Shown here: positions 7,420 through 13,724 of the stretch, in pieces | How the letters are laid out: the number at the start of each line of letters is the position of its first letter | Position numbering within the stretch: the first letter of the stretch is position 1 | NCBI GenBank assembly: GCA_937974175.1 | Contig: CALJIG010000138.1 | Location: forward strand, 1-19,845 | DNA length: 19,845 nt | Reading direction: 5' to 3' | Origin: an uncultured Ignavibacteria bacterium | GTDB lineage: Bacteria > Bacteroidota > Ignavibacteria > Tepidaquicellales > Tepidaquicellaceae | Translations under genes and position numbers: made by a program | Notes under the pieces: generated by a model | Told to the model about the DNA's origin: nothing | The model's database searches: none | The model's input: only the letters and a program-made list of their open reading frames with translations

Positions 7420-8154
7420 ATGTTTAACATGGAAGTAAAAACAAAATTCATTGAGCTTAAAGCAGCAGGTATGCCGATGTATAAAATCGCCAACGAGCTT
7501 GGCGTGCACCGCGCAACTATTATGCGGTGGAACAGGGAACTTGCTCCCTATATACTTATTGCAAGGCAGGATGTAATAGATGAAGTTCTTTTTGAGAACA
7601 GCTGCATGAAAGTAAGCCGTATTGAAAAAATTTCAAAAATGCTGACTGTTTATTATAATATTTTCGAGATGAATGAAACAGATAAAGAGCTTGACCCGGA
7701 TATGGTGATTGACAGAATAACGAAACTGACGAAATTGCTTATGCTTGAAACTTCCGCGAAAAGCGCAGAAACAAATATGCAGAATGATGAAGACCTTCTT
7801 TACGGTCTTTCCGAAGATGATATAAATCCTGATGAGACAGTGCTGGTTACCGATAAAGAAAAATTCAACCGATACGAGCCTGATGAAGAAACACTAAATC
7901 TTTCAGACGAAGAAATTGATAAGTATGTCGAAGATATTAAAAAAAGAAAAGAGGAAAATCTTGGATTTATAAATTCTCATCCGCACACAGTTCAGGACAC
8001 TTCTGAAAAAGCTCCGGAGCTTCAGGAAGTATTTAATAATACACTCAGAAGAAAATCCAACGAGGGAAATTATAAAACAGAAAAATGTGACAAAAATGTG
8101 ACAATGAAAAAAGCCGATGTAACGTGTTTTAAGAAAAAGAAAAGAAGGGGATAA
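7420..8154 (+). CDS. Helix-turn-helix DNA-binding protein, function unknown
   Basis: Residues about 8-38 form a homeodomain/resolvase-like helix-turn-helix (LKAAGMPMYKIANELGVHRATIMRW), like those in small terminase subunits and transposase regulators. The rest is helical and acidic (DEDLLYGLSEDDINPDET...), and the C-terminus is basic (KKKKRRG). I do not recognise a named family. The ATG at 7420 is chosen because AAAAGGA lies 6-7 bases upstream; the frame is open from 7351 but that stretch looks like leader. No terminase, portal or transposase gene is nearby, so a phage role is not supported. Two copies of aaaaatgtgaca overlap its 3' end and a third lies 320 bases further on. Base composition is like the chromosomal genes, not like the AT-rich pair upstream. 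Confidence 0.7.
   Translation: MFNMEVKTKFIELKAAGMPMYKIANELGVHRATIMRWNRELAPYILIARQDVIDEVLFENSCMKVSRIEKISKMLTVYYNIFEMNETDKELDPDMVIDRITKLTKLLMLETSAKSAETNMQNDEDLLYGLSEDDINPDETVLVTDKEKFNRYEPDEETLNLSDEEIDKYVEDIKKRKEENLGFINSHPHTVQDTSEKAPELQEVFNNTLRRKSNEGNYKTEKCDKNVTMKKADVTCFKKKKRRG
8081..8105. repeat. Tandem aaaaatgtgaca motif in 3' end of HTH gene
   Basis: Two overlapping copies, aaaaatgtgacaaa (8081-8094) and aaaaatgtgacaat (8092-8105), lie 11 bases apart. They encode CDKNVT plus T in the reading frame. The 14-base version recurs exactly at 8427-8440 in the following gap. Confidence 0.7.
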
Positions 8155-8254
8155 GCTGAAAATTCGATACGTCTCGAAGAATAAAAATATATGAGCACTG
8201 AATCTTCCTATTCATTATAAGGGAATTAAATACCGGTTAGCACAAACATAAATT

Positions 8255-8309
8255 CTCCCCTTGAGGGGAGTCCCGACGAAGTCGGGGAGGGGTGTTCGAA
8301 CGGAACACC
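8255..8309. repeat. Three consecutive hairpins (palindromic repeat)
   Basis: Three stems follow each other almost without spacer: ctcccc-ttga-ggggag (8255-8270), cccgac-gaa-gtcggg (8272-8286) and ggtgttc-gaacg-gaacacc (8290-8309). The first arm can also pair with the ggggagg after the second stem, so alternative folds exist. It resembles the GC-rich intergenic repeats seen elsewhere in the window. Confidence 0.7.
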
Positions 8310-8426
8310 TATCTTCTCACTGAGTTTATTCCACTTGATAGGGGCGAGCCGTCTTCCTATCCCGCTAAAGCATGAGGTATAGGGATGTCTGAATAGAAAA
8401 AGACAGTGGATAGGTATACTTAAAAT

Positions 8427-8440
8427 AAAAATGTGACAAT
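8427..8440. repeat. Third copy of aaaaatgtgacaat
   Basis: Exact 14-base match to 8092-8105. It lies 26 bases before the stop codon of the converging kinase gene, outside any gene. Confidence 0.6.
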
Positions 8441-8466
8441 AATGTTACTTTGCCGGCAACCGGCAA

Positions 8467-10290
8467 CTATACCGGCAGCTCGAGAGTGAACACAGTGCCT
8501 TTTCCGTATTCAGATTCAAAGGTGATTTTGCCGCCGATTAAATCGGTAAGCTTTTTTACGATGGAAAGACCCAGCCCGGTTGAATTTTCTCCGCCTGTCG
8601 GCTTATTCGACATCCGTGAAAATTTCTGGAAAACTTTTTCTTTTTCGTTATCCTGAATGCCAAGGCCGTTATCTATTATTTTGACTGTAATTTTATCGCT
8701 CTTAATTAATTCAATTGTTACGGAAGAGTTCTGATGAGAATACTTGATTGCATTAGAAATAAGATTATCAAGAATGCTGTATACGGCATTTTCATCGGTA
8801 GTAACTTTTACGTCTTTTGTTTCTTTGTAAATTAATTCGATATTTTTTTGCGAAGCGCGGTGATAAAAATCTTCTAAAATATATTTTATAAGAGCAGATA
8901 AATTCAGCTCTACTTTCTTAATAATATATTCGCCCGTCTCTATAATGTTGATGTTTATAAGATTTGTAACAATGTTTTTCATCTTAGTAGATGTGTTCTC
9001 AATCCGTTCCAGGTGGCTCAGTATTTTTTCATGGGGCATAGTTTCCAGATATTTTTTTAGTGTCGATGCCGATAAAGAAATTGAGCTTAAAGGGTTTTTT
9101 AAATCATGGGCAGCGATGCCAAGGAATTCACTTTTCTCATTGTTGAGCAATGTAAGTCTGTCGTTTAGCTCTTTAAGCTTAGCGTTGCTTTCGGATAGTA
9201 TTGCAGATTCTTCCTGCAGCTTATCGACTTTATGAGCAACATTCAGATAACGAGTTTTAAAATCAGATGTCTTCTTCAGTCTGTCTTCAACCATGCTATG
9301 GCTTTTTATGTAATATTCGTAAGCGGTTTTGTAATCGTTTATTTTTGCTGCTGCTTCGGATTTAGCGCCGTAGATATGTTCAAGCGTATGAATCAATTTG
9401 TATTCTTCTCCTATGATAATTGCTTCATCATAATACTGAATTGCTTTCTCATAATTTTCTTGCTTTGCATAAATATACCCCAGAGTGTAAATGCATTTGC
9501 AGACAGGTTCTTTATCGCTTACAAGCAAAAATTCTTTTAGCCCGGTGTTTACGTAGTTCACGGCTTCTTTATATTTGCCGAGAGCACCCAGGTTTATTCC
9601 GATATTCAAGTAAGCTCTGCCTGTTTGCAATTTGTTGCCCAGCTCTTCAAACAATGTTTTGCATTGCTCAAAGTACTCCATTGCTTTTTCATGTTTTTCA
9701 AGATTGATATGTATATTGCCAAGATTGCCAAGCACGGAAGCGAGTTCAAGTTTAGTACCTGATTTAAGCCTTATTTCAAGAGCTTTGTTAAGATATTCCA
9801 GAGCTGTATCATTCTCTTTGTTGCCAAGATAGGAAAGACCAATCTGCATCAGAGATTCACTCTCGCCGCTTTTGTTGCCTGTCTGTATGCTGAGATTAAG
9901 CGCTTTGTAGTGTGAATCCAATGCGCGGGAAAAATCACCTGCAAAATTCTGGGACATTCCCATTGATGTTAATGCATCGATTTGTGCGGGTATATTTTCA
10001 AGCTCTTCGAATATAAGAGCAGATGCGGATAGGTGTTCAATTGCGGAGAGAAAGTCAGGAATTCTATAATAGCCTTTGCCAAGCACCAGTAAACTCTTTG
10101 CGAGTCGTTCTTTATCATTCAGCTCCTCAGATAGTGATTTTGCGTCAAAAGAATATTTGACTGATTTGATAGTATCTATATTGAAATGACTTACGGCTAG
10201 TTTATTAAGTACATCAACTTTTTTGGCTCCTTCAGAAGTTTCAAGCTGTTCTAATAAATCGGATATTGCAGATGTTGATTTATTTTCCAA
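8467..10290 (-). CDS. Soluble TPR-containing sensor histidine kinase
   Basis: This 607-residue kinase has an N-terminal array of about seven tetratricopeptide repeats (roughly 60-335; for example ALEYLNKALEIRLKSG and KAIQYYDEAIIIGEEY). A coiled coil follows (about 345-388), then a HisKA domain with H-box AAHDLKNPL (phospho-accepting H395) and a HATPase_c domain with N-box DNLISNAIKYS (N513), DNGLGIQD and TGLGLSIVKK. There is no signal peptide or membrane segment, so it is a cytoplasmic sensor that probably responds to a protein or peptide through the TPRs. No response regulator lies beside it; the receiver proteins at 15708-17681 are the nearest possible partners. The only usable start is TTG at 10290, since an in-frame TGA lies just upstream and there is no early Met; no ribosome binding site is visible. 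Confidence 0.9.
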   Translation of the reverse strand: MENKSTSAISDLLEQLETSEGAKKVDVLNKLAVSHFNIDTIKSVKYSFDAKSLSEELNDKERLAKSLLVLGKGYYRIPDFLSAIEHLSASALIFEELENIPAQIDALTSMGMSQNFAGDFSRALDSHYKALNLSIQTGNKSGESESLMQIGLSYLGNKENDTALEYLNKALEIRLKSGTKLELASVLGNLGNIHINLEKHEKAMEYFEQCKTLFEELGNKLQTGRAYLNIGINLGALGKYKEAVNYVNTGLKEFLLVSDKEPVCKCIYTLGYIYAKQENYEKAIQYYDEAIIIGEEYKLIHTLEHIYGAKSEAAAKINDYKTAYEYYIKSHSMVEDRLKKTSDFKTRYLNVAHKVDKLQEESAILSESNAKLKELNDRLTLLNNEKSEFLGIAAHDLKNPLSSISLSASTLKKYLETMPHEKILSHLERIENTSTKMKNIVTNLININIIETGEYIIKKVELNLSALIKYILEDFYHRASQKNIELIYKETKDVKVTTDENAVYSILDNLISNAIKYSHQNSSVTIELIKSDKITVKIIDNGLGIQDNEKEKVFQKFSRMSNKPTGGENSTGLGLSIVKKLTDLIGGKITFESEYGKGTVFTLELPV

Positions 10291-10395
10291 GGGTTCAAAA
10301 ATTAATCAATATAAAAATAAACTATTGAAATAGTTAAATGAAAATGTTCATATAATAACGATTTGCAAGTATCGTTCAAGTGTGTGACGAAGAGG

Positions 10396-10427
10396 GGGAG
10401 TTGAATACGAAATGTTATTCAACTCCC
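10396..10427. repeat. 12-bp perfect inverted repeat
   Basis: The arms gggagttgaata (10396-10407) and tattcaactccc (10416-10427) match perfectly around an 8-base loop. It lies between the P-loop protein gene and the TPR kinase gene. No T-run follows on the minus strand, so it is either a weak terminator, a processing site or an operator-like element upstream of the kinase. Confidence 0.6.
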
Positions 10428-10450
10428 ATGGATTTCTCGAATTATTTTCT

Positions 10451-10471
10451 GAATCAGATTTTCTCTGATTC
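10451..10471. repeat. Small hairpin after the P-loop gene
   Basis: The arms gaatcaga (10451-10458) and tctgattc (10464-10471) form a perfect 8-bp stem with a 5-base loop. It begins about 17 bases past the stop of the minus-strand P-loop gene, so it may help end or stabilise that transcript. The sequence after it is AT-rich but lacks a clean T-run. Confidence 0.5.
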
Positions 10472-10487
10472 TACAGTAAAAATTACC

Positions 10488-11216
10488 TTATATAAAGTAT
10501 TTCTTGTATTCTTTCCAGAGCTCACTGAAGATTCTATCAAGCTCAGGTCCTAATAATTCTCTGTCGTCTGTTTTAGAAGGCATGTTTTCAAATACCATAA
10601 AAGGAACATCGACATTGTTAATTTTTATGTGAGTCGTAAATCCTTTTGAGACTTCTTCCCAGTCAACAATTTTATAAAGCTTTTCAAGTTTTGCATCGGG
10701 AAGCCCGTGCTCCAGAATGCTGTCAGGTTTATCGGGGTTAAATCTTTTTCTGTTCTTTCTTAATGATTCTTCGTAAGGCACGTTAATGTAAACAAGCACT
10801 GCATCTTTTAAAATATTTTCCGATAAGTGTTTGAAAGCTTCTGTATATCCGCCGTGCTGTGTGCCGCGTGAGAATTCTATCAGCACAGTTGTATCATCGT
10901 GAAGATTAGGATTATCTCTTAAAAGCTTATCATAGTTCATTGAAATTTTTTCAATCAATAAATGCCACTGATGCTCATGGATAAAATCGTTATCGGGCGT
11001 TGACATCATGCGCGGCTTGCCTAATTTTTTTTCGAGTAAATGGTCTTGCTCGAACCATTCCCATAGGATAGGGAAGTCGTCAAGCTCTAATATTTTACCG
11101 ACGTGAAATCTTTGTATGCGTTCTTCAGGTGATGTATTCTTTAAATAAGCCATTGTTTCGGATTTTCCTGATGCAGGTCGGCCGAGCAGAATAATTTTTT
11201 TGAAAATTTCAGACAT
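10488..11216 (-). CDS. P-loop NTPase, nucleotide-kinase-like, function unknown
   Basis: The 242-residue protein opens with a beta strand and Walker A LGRPASGKS (G12-S19), typical of small kinases of the adenylate/shikimate kinase (AAA_33) type. VLIEFSRG (111-118) is a plausible Walker B strand, and RKNRKRFNPDKPDSILEHG has the basic, lid-like character of such kinases. The substrate cannot be told. No signal peptide or membrane segment is present. It follows the GH26 gene by 66 bases on the same strand, so it may be co-transcribed, but a functional link to the polysaccharide genes is only inferred from position. No Shine-Dalgarno sequence is seen before the ATG. Confidence 0.75.
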   Translation of the reverse strand: MSEIFKKIILLGRPASGKSETMAYLKNTSPEERIQRFHVGKILELDDFPILWEWFEQDHLLEKKLGKPRMMSTPDNDFIHEHQWHLLIEKISMNYDKLLRDNPNLHDDTTVLIEFSRGTQHGGYTEAFKHLSENILKDAVLVYINVPYEESLRKNRKRFNPDKPDSILEHGLPDAKLEKLYKIVDWEEVSKGFTTHIKINNVDVPFMVFENMPSKTDDRELLGPELDRIFSELWKEYKKYFI

Positions 11217-11282
11217 AGGAGTAGTGTTTAATTATAGAATATACGTAAGATGTTCAGCAGCAGAAAATGCCGCCTTTGTAAT

Positions 11283-12344
11283 TTAACGGCTTAGAATGGG
11301 TTTTGAAATGAAAATATTTTTATTGATATTTTCACGGTATACATAAAGTACCTCCGGAGATGAATCAATTTGCATTACCGAATGGTTAATAATTTTCCCA
11401 TGGCTGTCATAAATAGGGAAGTTCTGGTTCCAGTATGATATCATTTTTATGCGGTCGTATTTTGAATCGGTCACAAATCTGAATACATCCTGTATCCACT
11501 GGCTCTTATCGCCTTTAGCTTTGTCTTCTGTTACTCCAAATTCAAAAAGGGCAAGAGGTTTAATTGCAGATATATGCGCCATATCATCGTAGATATCATC
11601 GAACGTATCAATAATTTCAAGCCATCTGTCACCGATTCTCTGCGAGCCGTATATGCTTACACCTATCCAGTCAACATAGTCATCGCCGGGATAGTAGCGT
11701 TTCATGTTATTCCATTCAGCCTGATTACTTGAGCCGCCGTTAGGATGAAATGCCCATGTAATATTTGTAGCATCAACACTTCGGAAGATATTTACTACAT
11801 GTCTGTAAGTATCTCTGTACATTCTTCCGGCAGTTTTGATATCTCCGCTGTAAAAATTATACTGACCGCTCCATGGAAACCAGTTGCCGTTCATTTCCGG
11901 GGCGAAGTCAAGCATCAGCGGGATGCCTGAATTCTTTGCATCAAGCGCCCACTGAGTCAGTTCTTTATCAAAGTCACCGTCTAATATCCGCTGCATGGAA
12001 AAAATGGTATCCATGTGATACTGCCTGTAGCTTGAGCGGGGAAGAAGGCTGACGAATGGAATACTGCCTAAGGAATAGATTTCCTGAACTTCTTTGGCGG
12101 GGAATTTTATTCCGTCAAACCAGTTCTGACCGAAATAAACAACGGCAACATCTTTACCTGCAGTACGTGTAAAATTTTTAACACGGGCAGCATTTATGGA
12201 ATCGCCGTTTATGCCCCAGCCTGCCATAGTGCCATGGTAAATACCATCGCCCGGCGGCGGAAGAAGTTTAATATTTTGAGCAGCTAATTCATCGTTCAGG
12301 GATACGATAAAAATTGCTAATAATAATCCGAGAAGAATTTTCAT
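11283..12344 (-). CDS. Secreted glycoside hydrolase, GH26 (mannanase-like)
   Basis: An N-terminal signal peptide (hydrophobic 3-16, likely cleavage near AAQ-N, residues 21-24) sends the protein out of the cytoplasm. The mature part resembles GH26 (beta/alpha)8 enzymes. It has the acid/base Glu in FAPEMNGNWFPW (E150), an aromatic-rich sugar cleft (WAFHPN, WIGVSIYG) and the nucleophile Glu in ALFEFG (E268), about 118 residues later as expected. Many GH26 mannanases have His before the acid/base Glu; here it is Pro, seen in a subgroup with less certain substrate. Its position near a BcsA/BcsB-like synthase suggests it trims or releases the polysaccharide made by that system, as BcsZ does for cellulose. 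The plain alternative is a catabolic mannanase or lichenase. Confidence 0.8.
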   Translation of the reverse strand: MKILLGLLLAIFIVSLNDELAAQNIKLLPPPGDGIYHGTMAGWGINGDSINAARVKNFTRTAGKDVAVVYFGQNWFDGIKFPAKEVQEIYSLGSIPFVSLLPRSSYRQYHMDTIFSMQRILDGDFDKELTQWALDAKNSGIPLMLDFAPEMNGNWFPWSGQYNFYSGDIKTAGRMYRDTYRHVVNIFRSVDATNITWAFHPNGGSSNQAEWNNMKRYYPGDDYVDWIGVSIYGSQRIGDRWLEIIDTFDDIYDDMAHISAIKPLALFEFGVTEDKAKGDKSQWIQDVFRFVTDSKYDRIKMISYWNQNFPIYDSHGKIINHSVMQIDSSPEVLYVYRENINKNIFISKPILSR

Positions 12345-12400
12345 TGTCTTAAAATGAAACAGAAAAATGAAAGAAAAAATTCAATTATTGGGATGAATTA

Positions 12401-12526
12401 ATTGCCACGCCTTTTAAGGCGTGGTTCAAATTAAGGACACAAGCTATGCCCTTTAGGGCAAAGGTAATTTGGCTAAAGCCCATATACATTGTTTTTTTGT
12501 ATCCACGCCTTAAAAGGCGTGGCAAT
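12401..12526. repeat. REP/MITE-like element with nested palindromes
   Basis: The outer arms, attgccacgcc...aaggcgtgg (12401-12424) and its exact 24-base reverse complement (12503-12526), enclose 78 bases. Each arm is itself almost a palindrome (ccacgcctt/aaggcgtgg). Inside are tgccct-tt-agggca (12447-12460) and ggct-aa-agcc (12471-12480). There is no coding capacity. The element sits upstream of both the GH26 gene (minus) and the paralogue pair (plus), and a T-run follows the right arm on the plus strand. Confidence 0.85.
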
Positions 12527-12595
12527 TTTTTCTATCCCTACTAATAAGCACTGAGGAATTGATTTATTGAATTAAAAAAATTAGTTTGTAACACT

Positions 12596-13078
12596 ATGGA
12601 ACGCTTAGGAAAAATTAATGACAAAAACATTTTATATGTCTATTGGGAGGATATTAATAAATCTCGCAGTGAATTACCAACTCAAAATTGGTTAGTCTTT
12701 GTTATAGGTAATGACAAATTGGAAACAGAATATCTGAAATTAGCTAAAATTTGTATTGATAGAAAAGTTTTGTTTGCTTGTACGGCGGGAAAAGAATGTC
12801 AACTTATTCATGATACATTCGACCAAGTTGATATAAATCGTTTAAAAAAAAATGGTGATTATGATAAACTTGAGGATTTATCAATTTATTTTGTAATGAC
12901 TACTTCGCACGAGGATTTTGATGAAGGTTTTTGGTTTGCAGCAACGACAGCTTTCTCAGAATTTGGAGATATAGAAAAAGTAGTGTGCGTGGATTTTACA
13001 GATAAAAATGTGAAGGGTGATTTGCAAGAATTAATTATAAAGATTGATGAGGGATGGCTACCAGACGATGATGATTAA
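12596..13078 (+). CDS. Unknown protein, first of a paralogous pair
   Basis: I do not recognise a family with confidence. The 160-residue protein is soluble, acidic and AT-rich in its DNA. It shares with the next gene the start MERLGKIN, the middle block LIHDxFDxxxIN, the block FxxGFW, the strand VVCVDFT and a Lys/Ile-rich C-terminal helix ending in GW. The order of a hydrophobic strand (WLVFVIGNDK), a helix, a Cys-containing strand, HD and TTSHED recalls small uncharacterised proteins of the DUF7684 kind, but that is from memory only. Orientation is opposite to the flanking polysaccharide genes. No ribosome binding site is visible. It could be an immunity or sensing protein; nothing in the sequence settles it. 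Confidence 0.7.
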   Translation: MERLGKINDKNILYVYWEDINKSRSELPTQNWLVFVIGNDKLETEYLKLAKICIDRKVLFACTAGKECQLIHDTFDQVDINRLKKNGDYDKLEDLSIYFVMTTSHEDFDEGFWFAATTAFSEFGDIEKVVCVDFTDKNVKGDLQELIIKIDEGWLPDDDD

Positions 13079-13106
13079 AAAAGAAAAACAAATTCATTAA
13101 TCAAAA

Positions 13107-13679
13107 ATGGAACGCTTAGGAAAAATAAATAAAGTTGACATATATTATCTTCATTGGGATGACCCTAAAAGGGAATTTTATCTCGAATGGCTCCCTGATA
13201 AAATTTTTGCTTTATTTGTAATCGCAGACGATGAACACCGAAGAGACGATTATAAAAAGATGGCAGGATTTTTTGTTAACAAAAAAGTTATTGAAGTAAA
13301 TTCTAGCGACAAAGAATATGATTTAATACATGATATTTTTGATCGGGCAACAATTAATAAAGAAGTTTCAGAGGGGAGAGATCATACACATTCTGATTTT
13401 CTTGAAGGAACGGCTACAACAAATGGTTGGGATAACTTCAATCAGGGATTTTGGATGACAACAGAAATCGTAGAATTTGATCCTGTAGATGAAATAATTT
13501 GTATAGATTTTACACAAAGAAGAGTAAGAAAATATTTAAAACAAATAACTAAGATTGTAAGAAAGGGTTGGTCACCAAGAAGTCATTTTTACTGGGTAAT
13601 TCCTCCTAAATATCCCATCTACGACGATGAAATAAAAAAGCCCCTCAGAAAATCTCAGAAGGGCTTTGAAAAAGATTAG
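13107..13679 (+). CDS. Unknown protein, second of a paralogous pair
   Basis: This is a diverged duplicate of the preceding gene, 28 bases downstream. The first 20 bases of the two genes (atggaacgcttaggaaaaat) are identical, while the rest is similar mainly at the protein level: LIHDIFDRATIN, NFNQGFW, IICIDFT and KGW. It is 30 residues longer. The extra C-terminal tail (about 165-190; KKPLRKSQKGFEKD) is encoded by a hairpin that looks like the terminator of the converging glycosyltransferase gene, so the tail may be acquired rather than functional. No signal peptide or membrane segment is seen. Function unknown. Confidence 0.7.
   Translation: MERLGKINKVDIYYLHWDDPKREFYLEWLPDKIFALFVIADDEHRRDDYKKMAGFFVNKKVIEVNSSDKEYDLIHDIFDRATINKEVSEGRDHTHSDFLEGTATTNGWDNFNQGFWMTTEIVEFDPVDEIICIDFTQRRVRKYLKQITKIVRKGWSPRSHFYWVIPPKYPIYDDEIKKPLRKSQKGFEKD
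13629..13667 (-). terminator. Terminator of the glycosyltransferase operon, inside a coding end
   Basis: On the minus strand the stem AAAGCCC / GGGCTTT (plus strand 13637-13643 and 13661-13667) is followed by a run of six T. It lies about 60 bases past the stop of the minus-strand glycosyltransferase gene and inside the last codons of the plus-strand unknown gene. Confidence 0.65.
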
Positions 13680-13681
13680 TC

Positions 13682-13707
13682 CGTTACGAAGCTGGAGCTT
13701 CGTAACG
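13682..13707. repeat. 11-bp perfect hairpin cgttacgaagc...gcttcgtaacg
   Basis: The perfect stem cgttacgaagc (13682-13692) / gcttcgtaacg (13697-13707) has the loop tgga. It fills most of the 45 bases between two converging stop codons, so it may act as a bidirectional transcription barrier or be a copy of a genome-wide palindromic repeat. Confidence 0.75.
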
Positions 13708-13724
13708 AGGACAAACTATAAAAT

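Larger units (their letters stand above)
8155..8466. other. Intergenic region between converging genes, full of hairpins
   Basis: This 312-base gap separates the HTH gene from the converging TPR kinase gene. It holds three adjacent hairpins (8255-8309), a sequence sharing tcccgctaaagc (8360-8371) with the repeats at 4222-4413, the third aaaaatgtgacaat copy (8427-8440) and a gccggcaaccggcaactataccggc cluster (8451-8475) that runs into the kinase stop. No coding sequence is supported. The hairpins may act as bidirectional transcription stops, although T-runs are lacking. Confidence 0.6.

Noticed and set aside
7420..8154. Phage small terminase subunit
   Set aside because: The helix-turn-helix is similar, but no large terminase, portal or other phage gene is in the window, and base composition is like the host's.
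10396..10427. Rho-independent terminator for the P-loop gene
   Set aside because: The 12-bp stem is perfect, but no T-run follows on either strand and it is about 60 bases past the stop; reported only as an inverted repeat.
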